Shown here: positions 1 through 6,445 of the stretch, piece after piece
Layout of the letters: the number at the start of each line of letters is the position of its first letter
How positions within the stretch are numbered: the stretch's first letter is position 1
From: CAURNT01 sp963526495
GTDB lineage: Bacteria; Fusobacteriota; Fusobacteriia; Fusobacteriales; Leptotrichiaceae
Direction of reading: 5' to 3'
NCBI GenBank assembly: GCA_963526495.1
Contig: CAURNT010000009.1
Location: forward strand, 1 to 39,327
DNA: 39,327 nt
Notes under the pieces: model-generated
Databases searched by the model: none
What the model was told of the DNA's origin: nothing
Seen by the model: the letters and a program-made list of their open reading frames with translations, nothing else
Made by a program: the position numbers and the translations under genes

Positions 1-76
1 TTTGTGTAATATCAATTATAGCTATATTATCAAGTTTTGCAATCCCGCAATTTCAGAAGTGAATGGACTAAAATAT

Positions 77-99
77 TTAAAACCCCTTTATTTAAGGGG
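77..99 (-). terminator. Terminator downstream of the integrase gene
   Basis: A six-base-pair stem CCCCTT/AAGGGG with loop TATTT. Read on the minus strand it is followed by TTTT, so it would end the leftward repressor-protease-integrase transcript. The T tract is short. On the plus strand no T tract follows directly. Confidence 0.6.
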
Positions 100-122
100 C
101 GTTTATTATATTTGTATATATC

Positions 123-146
123 AAAAGTTCTAAAAAAGTTCTAAAA
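123..146. repeat. Tandem 11-bp repeat next to the integrase stop
   Basis: The unit AAAAGTTCTAA occurs twice in direct tandem, immediately beyond the end of the integrase gene. In integrases of this type the attachment site or arm-type binding sites usually lie here, so this is a candidate integrase binding or att element. No second copy was noticed in the window, so attR is either outside it or this is not the core site. The outermost 75 bases hold no recognised gene. Confidence 0.35.
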
Positions 147-148
147 AT

Positions 149-1198
149 CTAAAGACTTTCAAGAATATTTATAACACTATCATCTTTATCTTTATAAAGG
201 TGAGAATATACAGATAACGTAATATAAGCATTGCTATGACCTAATCTATTTGAGATAGTTACAATATCAATACCATTTGCAACTAAAAAGCTTGCATGTG
301 AATGTCTAAAACTATGCAACGATATTTTCTTAACTCCAGTAAATTTAAGATGTACATTTAGCATTGATTTTAAAGTAGATGGAGCAGGGAATATAAACTC
401 AGTCTTAATCTTTGGTAAACTCTCAATATATTTTTGTAGCATATTAACTAAACTGTTATGTATTTTTATAACTCTATTACTAGATTTAGTTTTAGGAGAA
501 TTAACCATAGTTTGATTTAATCTAGTTTTATTAACTCGCATAGTTTTATTTTCTAAATCAATATCATTTAATGTAAGTGCTGATAACTCTCCAGGTCTCA
601 TTCCAGTGAAATATAATAAATTATATATTAATACATATTTTGGTAATCTAGTTAAATTACTTTGAAATAATTTACTAATAAAATCATTAAACTCGTTAAG
701 AGTCCATATTTCCTTTACTTTTTCTTCTCTATCATTAGAATTAATCCTTGTAATCTTAACTTCTCGAGCTATATTGTGTATTATTCCAAAATGTACTTTA
801 GCATATTCAAATGTTCCACCTAACAACTTTTTAACATCCCTTTGAATAGTAGGAGTATCTTTTAATGCTTCATAGGTGATAGATATATATCTAGCATCTA
901 TTTTATTTAGTTGGATATTCTCTGTAACTCTTTTTAATGCGTTGTAAGCAACTTTTTTAGAATTATTTGTGCTATGTTTAACCTTATCTTTCATATAATC
1001 TAAGTAATCCTCTACTGCAGTAAACAGCATAACATCACTACTACCACTCATTTTAGCTATAAAATCGTTCGCATATTCATTAGCGAGCGATTTTGTTCTG
1101 AATCCACTTTTCTTATACTTTTTATTATTTCCCAAGTAATCTTTACAATAAAAGGACACTTGCCAATTATTGTTATCTAGTTTTTTAAAACTTGCCAT
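149..1198 (-). CDS. int: Tyrosine-family site-specific integrase
   Basis: A 349-residue tyrosine recombinase that would integrate and excise the phage chromosome. The N-terminus (about 1-50) looks like an AP2-type arm-binding domain (NNWQVSFYCKD). Residues about 60-150 form the SAM-like core-binding domain and 165-345 the catalytic domain. The expected active-site residues are visible: Arg201 in TGMRPGEL, Lys236 in the beta hairpin, His295-x-x-Arg298 in LHSFRHSHA, His321 in RLGH and nucleophile Tyr331. Length is normal for the family. It is the last gene of the leftward lysogeny operon, followed by a terminator. The Shine-Dalgarno is weak (AAGGA about 10 bases upstream). Family assignment is secure; the target site is unknown. 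Confidence 0.96.
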   Translation of the reverse strand: MASFKKLDNNNWQVSFYCKDYLGNNKKYKKSGFRTKSLANEYANDFIAKMSGSSDVMLFTAVEDYLDYMKDKVKHSTNNSKKVAYNALKRVTENIQLNKIDARYISITYEALKDTPTIQRDVKKLLGGTFEYAKVHFGIIHNIAREVKITRINSNDREEKVKEIWTLNEFNDFISKLFQSNLTRLPKYVLIYNLLYFTGMRPGELSALTLNDIDLENKTMRVNKTRLNQTMVNSPKTKSSNRVIKIHNSLVNMLQKYIESLPKIKTEFIFPAPSTLKSMLNVHLKFTGVKKISLHSFRHSHASFLVANGIDIVTISNRLGHSNAYITLSVYSHLYKDKDDSVINILESL

Positions 1199-1200
1199 AG

Positions 1201-1338
1201 TTATTTATCCTTATCTCTTAATGTATAATAAATAGTTCTTGTGAATGTAATATTAGCCTTATAATATTCATTTTTAACATGTCCTCTACCTTTTAATTTA
1301 CCTCCAAAAATTTGATTGGTAATCTTATATTCATATAT
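1201..1338 (-). CDS. Possible 45-residue protein without an ATG start
   Basis: A minus-strand open frame fills the gap between the ImmA gene and int. It has no ATG, GTG or TTG near its 5' end. A perfect AGGAGG (1345-1350) sits six bases upstream of an in-frame ATA and three bases upstream of an ATT, so a rare start codon, or a frameshift out of a 13-codon ATG-initiated frame that overlaps the immA stop, would be needed. The peptide, with segments such as ITNQIFGGKLKGRGH and TFTRTIYYTLRDKDK, looks like real basic protein rather than noise. It could be a decayed gene, a frameshift product or a true small gene. Function is not recognised. Confidence 0.33.
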   Translation of the reverse strand: MYEYKITNQIFGGKLKGRGHVKNEYYKANITFTRTIYYTLRDKDK

Positions 1339-1816
1339 AATTTTCCTCCTCTAATACTTTTTTGCAATAATAATCGTCGTTATTAAATAATCTGCGTTTG
1401 ACTTCGAGTGCCTTGTGTGAAATGGTCGAATCCAATTCATATTTTTCAGGATTTTTAGCAAAATCTAAGTGTGGTATTAACATGTTTCTCGCGAAAATAT
1501 TAGCTTCTTCTTCTTTGTTTTCAATATGTTTTCTAGTATTGAAATGACCTAAAATAATATGTCCGAGTTCATGATAAAATGTAAAATAAAATCTCCCTTT
1601 TGAAACCTCTCGGTTAATTATTATTTCATAACATTTTTCATTTTGATTAAAATAAGTAAAACCATCGATAGTATTAGGGTGTAGGTGTTGCAACTTTTTT
1701 AAAGTAACCACTGTTAATTTTATATTAAAATCTTCACAGATAACAGGTATTCTCATAAAATCTTTAAAAGCTGTTAAGTTATATACGCACTTATAAACAT
1801 GGTGATATTTATTCAT
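1331..1816 (-). CDS. immA: ImmA/IrrE-type metalloprotease
   Basis: A 161-residue zinc metalloprotease of the ImmA/IrrE family, which in known phages and ICEs cleaves the CI-like repressor to induce the element. The zinc-binding HELGH motif is at residues 82-86, with the downstream EEEANIFARNMLIP segment (about 102-115) supplying the third ligand and the usual hydrophobic helix. The start overlaps the end of the repressor gene by eight bases, indicating translational coupling. That partnership strongly suggests the neighbouring repressor is the substrate, which is inference from gene order. No extra domain is present; length is typical. Confidence 0.92.
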   Translation of the reverse strand: MNKYHHVYKCVYNLTAFKDFMRIPVICEDFNIKLTVVTLKKLQHLHPNTIDGFTYFNQNEKCYEIIINREVSKGRFYFTFYHELGHIILGHFNTRKHIENKEEEANIFARNMLIPHLDFAKNPEKYELDSTISHKALEVKRRLFNNDDYYCKKVLEEENYI

Positions 1817-2114
1817 CTCTTGACTCCTCTACTTTAAGCATTGCATCAATCATATCCTTTGATTTTTCACTAGCATTAGATATTCTTCTAGCTAATTTTA
1901 AATTTTCAGAATCAACATCTGGTATTAAATTTAATAGTTCAATAACAGTAGTATCCAAAGCGGTAGCTAATTTTTTGGCATTTGACAATTTAAGATTGTC
2001 TATTCCAGTTTTTTCCCAATGACGTACTGCACTTTCTGTGACTCCTACTTTGGCAGCTAGTTCGACTCTTGTCATACCTTTTTCCATAAGTTTCTTTTTT
2101 ATTATATTTTCCAT
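1809..2114 (-). CDS. CI-like XRE-family repressor
   Basis: A 101-residue repressor. The N-terminal helix-turn-helix (about 8-62) has the XRE signature MTRVELAAKVGVTESAVRHWE, followed by a short helical tail (70-101) with no LexA-type peptidase domain. Repressors of this short form are typically inactivated by a partner ImmA protease, encoded directly downstream. The chosen ATG has GGAGGAA seven bases upstream; a longer in-frame extension lacks such a site and has poor coding character. It would maintain lysogeny by acting on the divergent promoter region immediately upstream. Operator half-sites TCGTT are proposed there but binding is not shown. Confidence 0.9.
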   Translation of the reverse strand: MENIIKKKLMEKGMTRVELAAKVGVTESAVRHWEKTGIDNLKLSNAKKLATALDTTVIELLNLIPDVDSENLKLARRISNASEKSKDMIDAMLKVEESRDE

Positions 2115-2133
2115 AATATCTTCCTCCGTTAAT

Positions 2134-2162
2134 ATTATATAATGAAATCGCAAAAAAAACAA
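2134..2162 (-). promoter_or_regulatory. Leftward lysogeny promoter
   Basis: Read on the minus strand, TTGTTT and TATAAT are separated by 17 bases, placing the start of transcription about 15-20 bases ahead of the repressor Shine-Dalgarno. The -10 is consensus and the -35 matches at TTG only. It would drive repressor, immA, the possible small gene and int. Confidence 0.6.
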
Positions 2163-2167
2163 GTGAG

Positions 2168-2266
2168 TCGTTAAAAAAAAACGATAAAAAAGTAAAAAAA
2201 TAATGAATATCGTTATTTTTTTTAAAAAAAGTATTGACAAATACAAATTTGAATGATATAATCGTT
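2168..2266. promoter_or_regulatory. Candidate operator cluster (TCGTT half-sites)
   Basis: Four copies of TCGTT or its complement AACGA lie in this stretch: at 2168, 2180, 2210 and 2262. The first two face each other across an A-rich spacer as an inverted repeat, and the last overlaps the final base of the rightward -10 box. C and G are scarce here, so the recurrence is notable. They are reasonable half-sites for the CI-like or Cro-like regulators on either side; this is inference. Confidence 0.45.
2234..2262 (+). promoter_or_regulatory. Rightward early promoter
   Basis: A perfect sigma-70/sigma-A type promoter: TTGACA, 17-base spacer, TATAAT. It points into the Cro-like gene and the early operon. 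It is divergent from the repressor promoter and overlaps proposed TCGTT operator sites, the standard genetic-switch arrangement. Confidence 0.85.
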
Positions 2267-2290
2267 GTAGTATTGCGAAAGGAGGTTGTT

Positions 2291-2500
2291 ATGAAACATG
2301 AAAATATAGCAAAATTAAAATATATTTTAACCTTAAATAAAATGAGTGTATCCGATTTAGCAAAACATTTAGAAATAGGATATCAAACTTTATTGTATAA
2401 ATTGAACGGTAAAAGTGATTTTACATTAAAGGAAATAAAACATATAGGGGTTATCCTTAATTTAAATGAAAATGATATACAAAATATTTTTTTATCTTAA
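2291..2500 (+). CDS. Cro-like helix-turn-helix regulator (69 aa)
   Basis: First gene of the early operon, 69 residues, essentially a single helix-turn-helix domain: VSDLAKHLEIGYQTLLYKLNGKSDFTLKEI. The pattern matches small DUF739/Cro-like phage regulators. The ATG preceded by GGAGGTTGTT is preferred over an in-frame upstream ATG at 2234 that would lie inside the -35 box. Position opposite the CI-like gene suggests it represses the lysogeny promoter. A second gene of the same length and fold lies 1.25 kb downstream. Exact role is inferred from position. Confidence 0.75.
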   Translation: MKHENIAKLKYILTLNKMSVSDLAKHLEIGYQTLLYKLNGKSDFTLKEIKHIGVILNLNENDIQNIFLS

Positions 2501-2502
2501 TC

Positions 2503-2519
2503 TCGCTGAAATTAAGCGA
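2503..2519. promoter_or_regulatory. Inverted repeat upstream of the antirepressor
   Basis: TCGCT-GAAATTA-AGCGA, a 5-bp inverted repeat just after the Cro-like gene and 40 bases before the antirepressor start. A TTCGTTG lies a little further on. It is not followed by a T tract, so it looks more like an operator than a terminator. Evidence is weak. Confidence 0.3.
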
Positions 2520-2558
2520 AATATAAACTTGATTCGTTGAAAATAGAAAGGAACAAAT

Positions 2559-3323
2559 ATGGAAATAATTACAGTAAAAAATGTAAATGCTTATATAGAA
2601 AACGATATAGCATATTTAAAGCTAGCAGATGTAGCAAGAGGTTTAGGAATTACGCAACTAAAAAATGGGATTGAATATATAAGATGGGATAGATTAAAGG
2701 AATATTTAAAAGATTTTAATTTCCCCACAAGTGGGGAAAGTGATTTTATTCCAGAAAATATATTCTACAAGCTATGCATGAAAGCTAATAATGATGTTGC
2801 TAGAAAATTTCAAGACTTAGTAGCGGATGAAATTTTACCTAGCATAAGAAAACACGGAGCATATATGACTAATGACACATTAGAAAAAGCATTAACAAGT
2901 CCTGATTTTTTAATACAACTAGCAACTAATTTAAAAATAGAAAAAGAAAAAAATAAAATGCTAACGGACAAAATAGAAACAGACAGACCAAAAGTAATAT
3001 TTGCTGAAGCATTAGCAGTGAGTGAAAAATCTATTTTAATTGGAGAACTAGCAAAAATATTAAAACAAAATGGAATAGAGATAGGTGCTAATAGATTATT
3101 TGAATGGTTAAGAGCGAATAACTACTTAATGGCAAAAGGTGAAAGTCGTAATCAACCTAGTCAAAAATCAATGAATTTAAAACTAATGGAGATTAAGAAA
3201 ACAACGATTAACAATTCAGATGGTAGTGTGAGAGTAACAGTAACAACTAAAATCACACCAAAAGGACAAGAATACTTTATAAACAAATTTTTAAAAAATA
3301 AAGAATTAATTGAAGCGATATAA
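2559..3323 (+). CDS. BRO-N/KilAC-type phage antirepressor
   Basis: A 254-residue two-domain antirepressor. Residues about 1-100 resemble the Bro-N domain (YLKLADVARGLGI and the conserved DEILPSIRKHGAYM ending). Residues about 143-250 are a clear ANT/KilAC domain, with SILIGELAKILKQNGIEIG, NRLFEWLRANNYL and the TPKGQEYFINKFL-like ending. Such proteins typically counter the CI repressor or act as DNA-binding regulators in the lytic switch. It follows the Cro-like gene in the early operon and has AAAGGA seven bases upstream of its ATG. Domain call is firm; the regulatory target is inferred. Confidence 0.88.
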   Translation: MEIITVKNVNAYIENDIAYLKLADVARGLGITQLKNGIEYIRWDRLKEYLKDFNFPTSGESDFIPENIFYKLCMKANNDVARKFQDLVADEILPSIRKHGAYMTNDTLEKALTSPDFLIQLATNLKIEKEKNKMLTDKIETDRPKVIFAEALAVSEKSILIGELAKILKQNGIEIGANRLFEWLRANNYLMAKGESRNQPSQKSMNLKLMEIKKTTINNSDGSVRVTVTTKITPKGQEYFINKFLKNKELIEAI

Positions 3324-3338
3324 AGGAGAGTGAATAAA

Positions 3339-3530
3339 ATGATTGACCAAATTCTAATTATATTCACAACTTTAATAATAGATATTTTATGTATTTGTAT
3401 GGCTTATTTTCTTAGCTCAAAATTTGTGAGAGAAGAATTAAATTTTCCAAAATCATTAGGTATTATATGTGCTTTAGGCTTTATTTTAGTAGGAATACTA
3501 ACTTCATTAGTTGCAATTTATGAATATTAA
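3339..3530 (+). CDS. Small two-helix membrane protein
   Basis: A 63-residue protein with two predicted membrane helices (about 4-25 and 38-58) and a short basic/acidic loop (SSKFVREELNFPKS) between them. No family is recognised. The ATG is preferred over an in-frame GTG nine bases earlier, which is too close to the AAGGAG. It sits in the early operon between the antirepressor and a second Cro-like regulator, where small exclusion or host-takeover proteins often occur, but no role can be assigned. Confidence 0.6.
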   Translation: MIDQILIIFTTLIIDILCICMAYFLSSKFVREELNFPKSLGIICALGFILVGILTSLVAIYEY

Positions 3531-3550
3531 GATAATTAGGAGGAAATAAA

Positions 3551-3760
3551 ATGAAAGAATATCAATTAAGAATATTTTATTCTAAATTAGCATTAAATGG
3601 TTATTCAGTAAAAACTTTAAGCAAAACAATGGGGTTAAATCCAGGAACTTTATATGTGAAAATACGAAAAAAAAGACCATTTACAAGTTTTGAATTAAGC
3701 AAGATTAAAAAATTACTTCATTTAAGTATGGAAGATATAGAAACGATATTTTTTGAATAA
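3551..3760 (+). CDS. Second small Cro-like helix-turn-helix protein (69 aa)
   Basis: A 69-residue, one-domain DNA-binding protein with NGYSVKTLSKTMGLNPGTLYVKIRKKRPFTSFELSKIKKLL. It shares length and pattern with the first early gene (both end in a D-I-x-x-I-F-like helix, QNIFLS versus ETIFFE), so the two look like diverged paralogues of the DUF739/Cro type. AGGAGG lies nine bases upstream of the ATG. Its more basic recognition region (KIRKKRP) suggests a different operator. Role in the switch is inferred. Confidence 0.7.
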   Translation: MKEYQLRIFYSKLALNGYSVKTLSKTMGLNPGTLYVKIRKKRPFTSFELSKIKKLLHLSMEDIETIFFE

Positions 3761-3770
3761 AGGAGAGAAA

Positions 3771-4007
3771 ATGAAAATACAGCTAGAAACAAAAAATAGA
3801 ACGATTGGTTTAGAAATAGATACGGAGATTTTAAAACTTAAATTTAAAAAGTTTATTAAAAACTTATTAGGAGCTTTAGGAGTTGTAGCATTATTTTTAC
3901 TAGGAACTATGGAAGTGAAAGAAAATGTAAGTCCATTAATGACAATACTAATATATTTAGGATTGTTAGGGGTATTTGCACTAGGAATGCTTGTAAATAA
4001 CGACTAA
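3771..4007 (+). CDS. Small membrane protein, unknown function
   Basis: A 78-residue protein. The soluble N-terminal part (1-30, IQLETKNRTIGLEIDTE) is followed by two hydrophobic helices (about 35-50 and 58-75). The ATG after AGGAGAGAAA is chosen; an in-frame earlier ATG overlaps the upstream HTH gene and lacks a ribosome site. No family is recognised. It is one of three small membrane proteins clustered at 3.3-4.4 kb. Confidence 0.6.
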   Translation: MKIQLETKNRTIGLEIDTEILKLKFKKFIKNLLGALGVVALFLLGTMEVKENVSPLMTILIYLGLLGVFALGMLVNND

Positions 4008-4026
4008 AAGAAAGGAGAGTGAAAAA

Positions 4027-4353
4027 ATGCCAAAAAAAATTATAAGAGAAGAAAAGCATTTAATGTTAATGCAACAAATATCACAACTTGAAAAAGATTT
4101 GATTAGTTTTAAAAATTTAAGTGATAAAAAAGAAGAAGATATACAAAACTTTATGAATGAAATTTTAAAAACTAACGATAGAATAATCAAAGATTTGAAA
4201 TTACTTGAAGATATAGCAACTATTCAGACTAATTTACATACTCAAAATATTAAAAAAATAAAAATTTTAGAATGGTTAATTCATTTTAGTTTAGGAATAG
4301 ATATAGGAGTTGTTATATTGTTAGTATTTTTAAAAATGAAAGGAATTTTTTAG
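4027..4353 (+). CDS. Coiled-coil protein with C-terminal membrane anchor
   Basis: 108 residues: a basic N-terminus, a long heptad-rich helix (about 10-80, ISQLEKDLISFKNL onward) and one C-terminal hydrophobic helix (about 85-105) that would anchor it in the membrane with the coil inside. AAAGGAGAGTG precedes the start. No known family is recognised. The tail-anchored topology and clustering with other small membrane proteins are the only functional hints. Confidence 0.6.
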   Translation: MPKKIIREEKHLMLMQQISQLEKDLISFKNLSDKKEEDIQNFMNEILKTNDRIIKDLKLLEDIATIQTNLHTQNIKKIKILEWLIHFSLGIDIGVVILLVFLKMKGIF

Positions 4354-4363
4354 AGGTATAAAA

Positions 4364-4609
4364 ATGATTAAGAACAAAAAAGAAATTCAATGTCACAAGA
4401 TAGGAGACCAATTATTATATCAAGATGAATATATTGGATTGGATTTTGTGATGGATTATTTAGAAGTCGGACAAAGTAAGGCATATACGATTTTGACTGC
4501 AATAAGAAAGATGTTAGCTAAAAAGTATGGTTATACAAGCATTGCAAATGGTAGAGCTACCTTATCAGGATTTTATGAATATATAGGATTGAAAGGTAAA
4601 TTTGAATAA
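4364..4609 (+). CDS. Putative excisionase-like DNA-binding protein
   Basis: An 81-residue protein with a helix-turn-helix-like stretch GLDFVMDYLEVGQSKAYTILTAIRKMLAKKYG and a terminal GRATLSGFYEYIG that resembles the wing and arm of small excisionase or DUF3173-type proteins of integrative elements. Such proteins bend DNA and direct the integrase toward excision. The start follows AGAGGT. The window has an integrase and no other obvious excisionase, which supports the idea; it could equally be a transcriptional regulator. Confidence 0.5.
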   Translation: MIKNKKEIQCHKIGDQLLYQDEYIGLDFVMDYLEVGQSKAYTILTAIRKMLAKKYGYTSIANGRATLSGFYEYIGLKGKFE

Positions 4610-4611
4610 AA

Positions 4612-4637
4612 AAATGACTCTTAAAAAAGAATCATTT
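4612..4637 (+). promoter_or_regulatory. Intergenic hairpin before the recombination genes
   Basis: AAATGACTCTT-AAAA-AAGAATCATTT, an 11-bp stem with one mismatch, directly after the preceding stop codon. No run of T follows, so it is a poor intrinsic terminator and may instead be an RNA-processing or attenuation element. Confidence 0.35.
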
Positions 4638-4691
4638 AATGTGATTTTATCAAACTCGCACCTTGATATTATCACAAATAACAGTAATTGT

Positions 4692-4709
4692 AAAGAATTT
4701 AAATTCTTT
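4692..4709. repeat. 18-bp perfect palindrome
   Basis: AAAGAATTTAAATTCTTT is perfectly self-complementary and lies 30 bases upstream of the YqaJ-type exonuclease start. As DNA it could be an operator. As RNA it would be a weak AT-only hairpin followed by a few T. The surrounding 129-base gap has no convincing gene. Confidence 0.35.
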
Positions 4710-4738
4710 TTCTATAAGAGTTTAAAAGGAGTGAAACA

Positions 4739-5380
4739 ATGTTTAAAGAATATGCAACAAGTAAAGAATATAGAAATAAAGAAGAATGGCACGAGTTAAG
4801 AGGGTTAGGAATAGGTGGTAGTGATTGTGCTATTATCTTAAATCAATCGCCGTTTAAAACTTCTCTTGAATTATGGAAAGAGAAAAAAGGAATAACTAAA
4901 AAACAAGATTTAAGCAACAATAAGGCTGTTGTGAAAGGTACATTAATGGAAGAACATTTAAGACAATTATTTGCTATTGAAAATAGAGATAATTTTGAAG
5001 TAAATGAATTAAAAGAAACTTATTTTAGTTTAAAGTATCCTTTTATGCTAGCAAATTTAGATGGAGTTATAAAAGATAAGAATACTAATGAAATAATAGG
5101 CTTAGAAATTAAAACAGCTAGAGTGCAAAGTATAAAAAAATGGGAAGAAATACCTATATATTACTATCTTCAAATACAGCATTATATGATAGTCACAGGC
5201 ATTAAAAAGTTTATTTTGTATGCTTATATCATTGATGGCTTTAACAATACATATTTAAAACAATATGAAATTTTGGCAGATGAAGATGACCAAAAAATAA
5301 TCATTGAAGAAGAAAAAAAGTTTTATGAAAGTTTAAAACAAGAGAGTGAACCTAGCTATATCAAAAAAATAACAATATAG
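4739..5380 (+). CDS. YqaJ-family phage recombination exonuclease
   Basis: A 213-residue lambda-Exo/YqaJ-fold nuclease that resects double-stranded DNA ends to feed the RecT annealase. The family N-terminal motif WHELRGLGIGGSDCAIILN is at 17-35. The PD-(D/E)XK catalytic residues are visible as Asp108 (LANLDGVI) and Glu123-x-Lys125 (GLEIKTA), and the helical motif YLQIQHYM is at 143-150. Length is normal. AAAGGAG precedes the ATG. It forms a cassette with the DUF1351 protein, RecT and SSB, a standard arrangement in Firmicute and Fusobacterial phages. Confidence 0.93.
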   Translation: MFKEYATSKEYRNKEEWHELRGLGIGGSDCAIILNQSPFKTSLELWKEKKGITKKQDLSNNKAVVKGTLMEEHLRQLFAIENRDNFEVNELKETYFSLKYPFMLANLDGVIKDKNTNEIIGLEIKTARVQSIKKWEEIPIYYYLQIQHYMIVTGIKKFILYAYIIDGFNNTYLKQYEILADEDDQKIIIEEEKKFYESLKQESEPSYIKKITI

Positions 5381-5394
5381 GAGATGAAAATACA

Positions 5395-6315
5395 ATGAAC
5401 GAATTAGAAACAATAGAAAGTATAGATATTAATTTAGAAAGCAAATTATTACAATTACCTCAAATAGAATACAACAAAAAAGGATTAGAAGAATTAGTAA
5501 ATGTAATTAAAAAGAGGTATGAAAATATCGTTTTTAACGAAGAAGATGTTAGAAGTGCTAAAGCTGATAAATCTAAAATTAATAATACAATTAAGGCTTT
5601 AGCAAGATATAGAATAGATACTATAAATATGGCGAAAAAACCACTTGAAGAATTTGAAAGCACTTATAAACAAGCTGAAAGTGAATTAAAGGTTATTTTA
5701 AATAATATTGAAAGTCAAATTAAAGTATTTGAAGAAAAATGGGAAAAAGAAACAATTAAGAAGTTAGAAGATTTAAGAGTAGAAGTTTTTAGCACAATAA
5801 GTAATCAAAAAGAATTAATTGAATATGTAGCACTTCCTGAATTAAAAGGAGATTTTGCTAGAAGCAAATTTAATATTGAAAAAGCTAAAGACTTTTTATT
5901 AGAACAAATAAATCAAGTAATGAATAACTATAAAATGCTTAGTATATTATGTGATGAATTTAATAAAGGACACAACATAAATTTAGATGTTAAAAATTAC
6001 ATAATGTATATAAATGATACTTATGCAGCAACTAGATTAATTGATGAAGATAAAAAAAGAATACTTGAATTTAGAAAACAAGAAGAAGAAAGAGCAAACC
6101 AAATAGTAGAAGAAGCAAATAAAAAAATAGAAGAAAAAAGACAAGAAATTAATCAAAAAATGGAAGAAATAGAAAAACAAAATACTAATCCTCTTCCAAA
6201 AGTAGATGAAAGTGAATTTTCAATATTGATAAAATTGAAAAAAAGCGAAATAGAAAAAGCTAAAAAATTAAAAGCATTTTTAGATAAAGAAGAAATTTCA
6301 TATCAAAAGTTATAA
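5395..6315 (+). CDS. DUF1351-family recombination-cassette protein
   Basis: A 306-residue, highly charged and mostly helical protein. The region 30-110 (VIKKRYENIVFNEEDV, AKADKSKINNTIKALARYR) is characteristic of DUF1351 phage proteins that sit between the exonuclease and the single-strand annealing protein. A long coiled coil runs about 205-265, and the C-terminus (SEFSILIKLKKSEIEKAKKL) is a small charged domain. Biochemical function is unknown in the family; association with RecT-type recombination is from gene order. Confidence 0.8.
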   Translation: MNELETIESIDINLESKLLQLPQIEYNKKGLEELVNVIKKRYENIVFNEEDVRSAKADKSKINNTIKALARYRIDTINMAKKPLEEFESTYKQAESELKVILNNIESQIKVFEEKWEKETIKKLEDLRVEVFSTISNQKELIEYVALPELKGDFARSKFNIEKAKDFLLEQINQVMNNYKMLSILCDEFNKGHNINLDVKNYIMYINDTYAATRLIDEDKKRILEFRKQEEERANQIVEEANKKIEEKRQEINQKMEEIEKQNTNPLPKVDESEFSILIKLKKSEIEKAKKLKAFLDKEEISYQKL

Positions 6316-6330
6316 TACAATCAATTTTAA

Positions 6331-6345
6331 GGCACTTATTGTGCC
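6331..6345 (+). promoter_or_regulatory. Short hairpin upstream of recT
   Basis: GGCAC-TTATT-GTGCC, a GC-rich 5-bp stem in the 130-base gap between the DUF1351 gene and recT, without a following T run. The rest of the gap is AT-rich and contains two GGTTAAA copies. It may mark RNA processing or a partial terminator. Confidence 0.35.
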
Positions 6346-6445
6346 GTGAGATAAACGAAAATGATTTAAAGGTTAAATTATAAGGTTAAAATTAAAAATA
6401 AACATTACAAGGCAAATTATTAATTTTTAGAATAGGAGATAAAGA

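Noticed and set aside
1..75. tRNA fragment at the left edge (CAATCCCGC-like stretch)
   Set aside because: No cloverleaf or T-loop consensus could be built; there is not enough to call a tRNA.
1816..2246. Longer 145-residue version of the CI-like repressor
   Set aside because: The extension is a poly-Phe/Leu translation of the T-rich promoter region and lacks a ribosome site; the ATG after GGAGGAA is right.
4602..4799. Plus-strand 65-codon frame with TTG start
   Set aside because: It runs through the hairpin and palindrome and into the exonuclease gene, has no ribosome site and low protein character.
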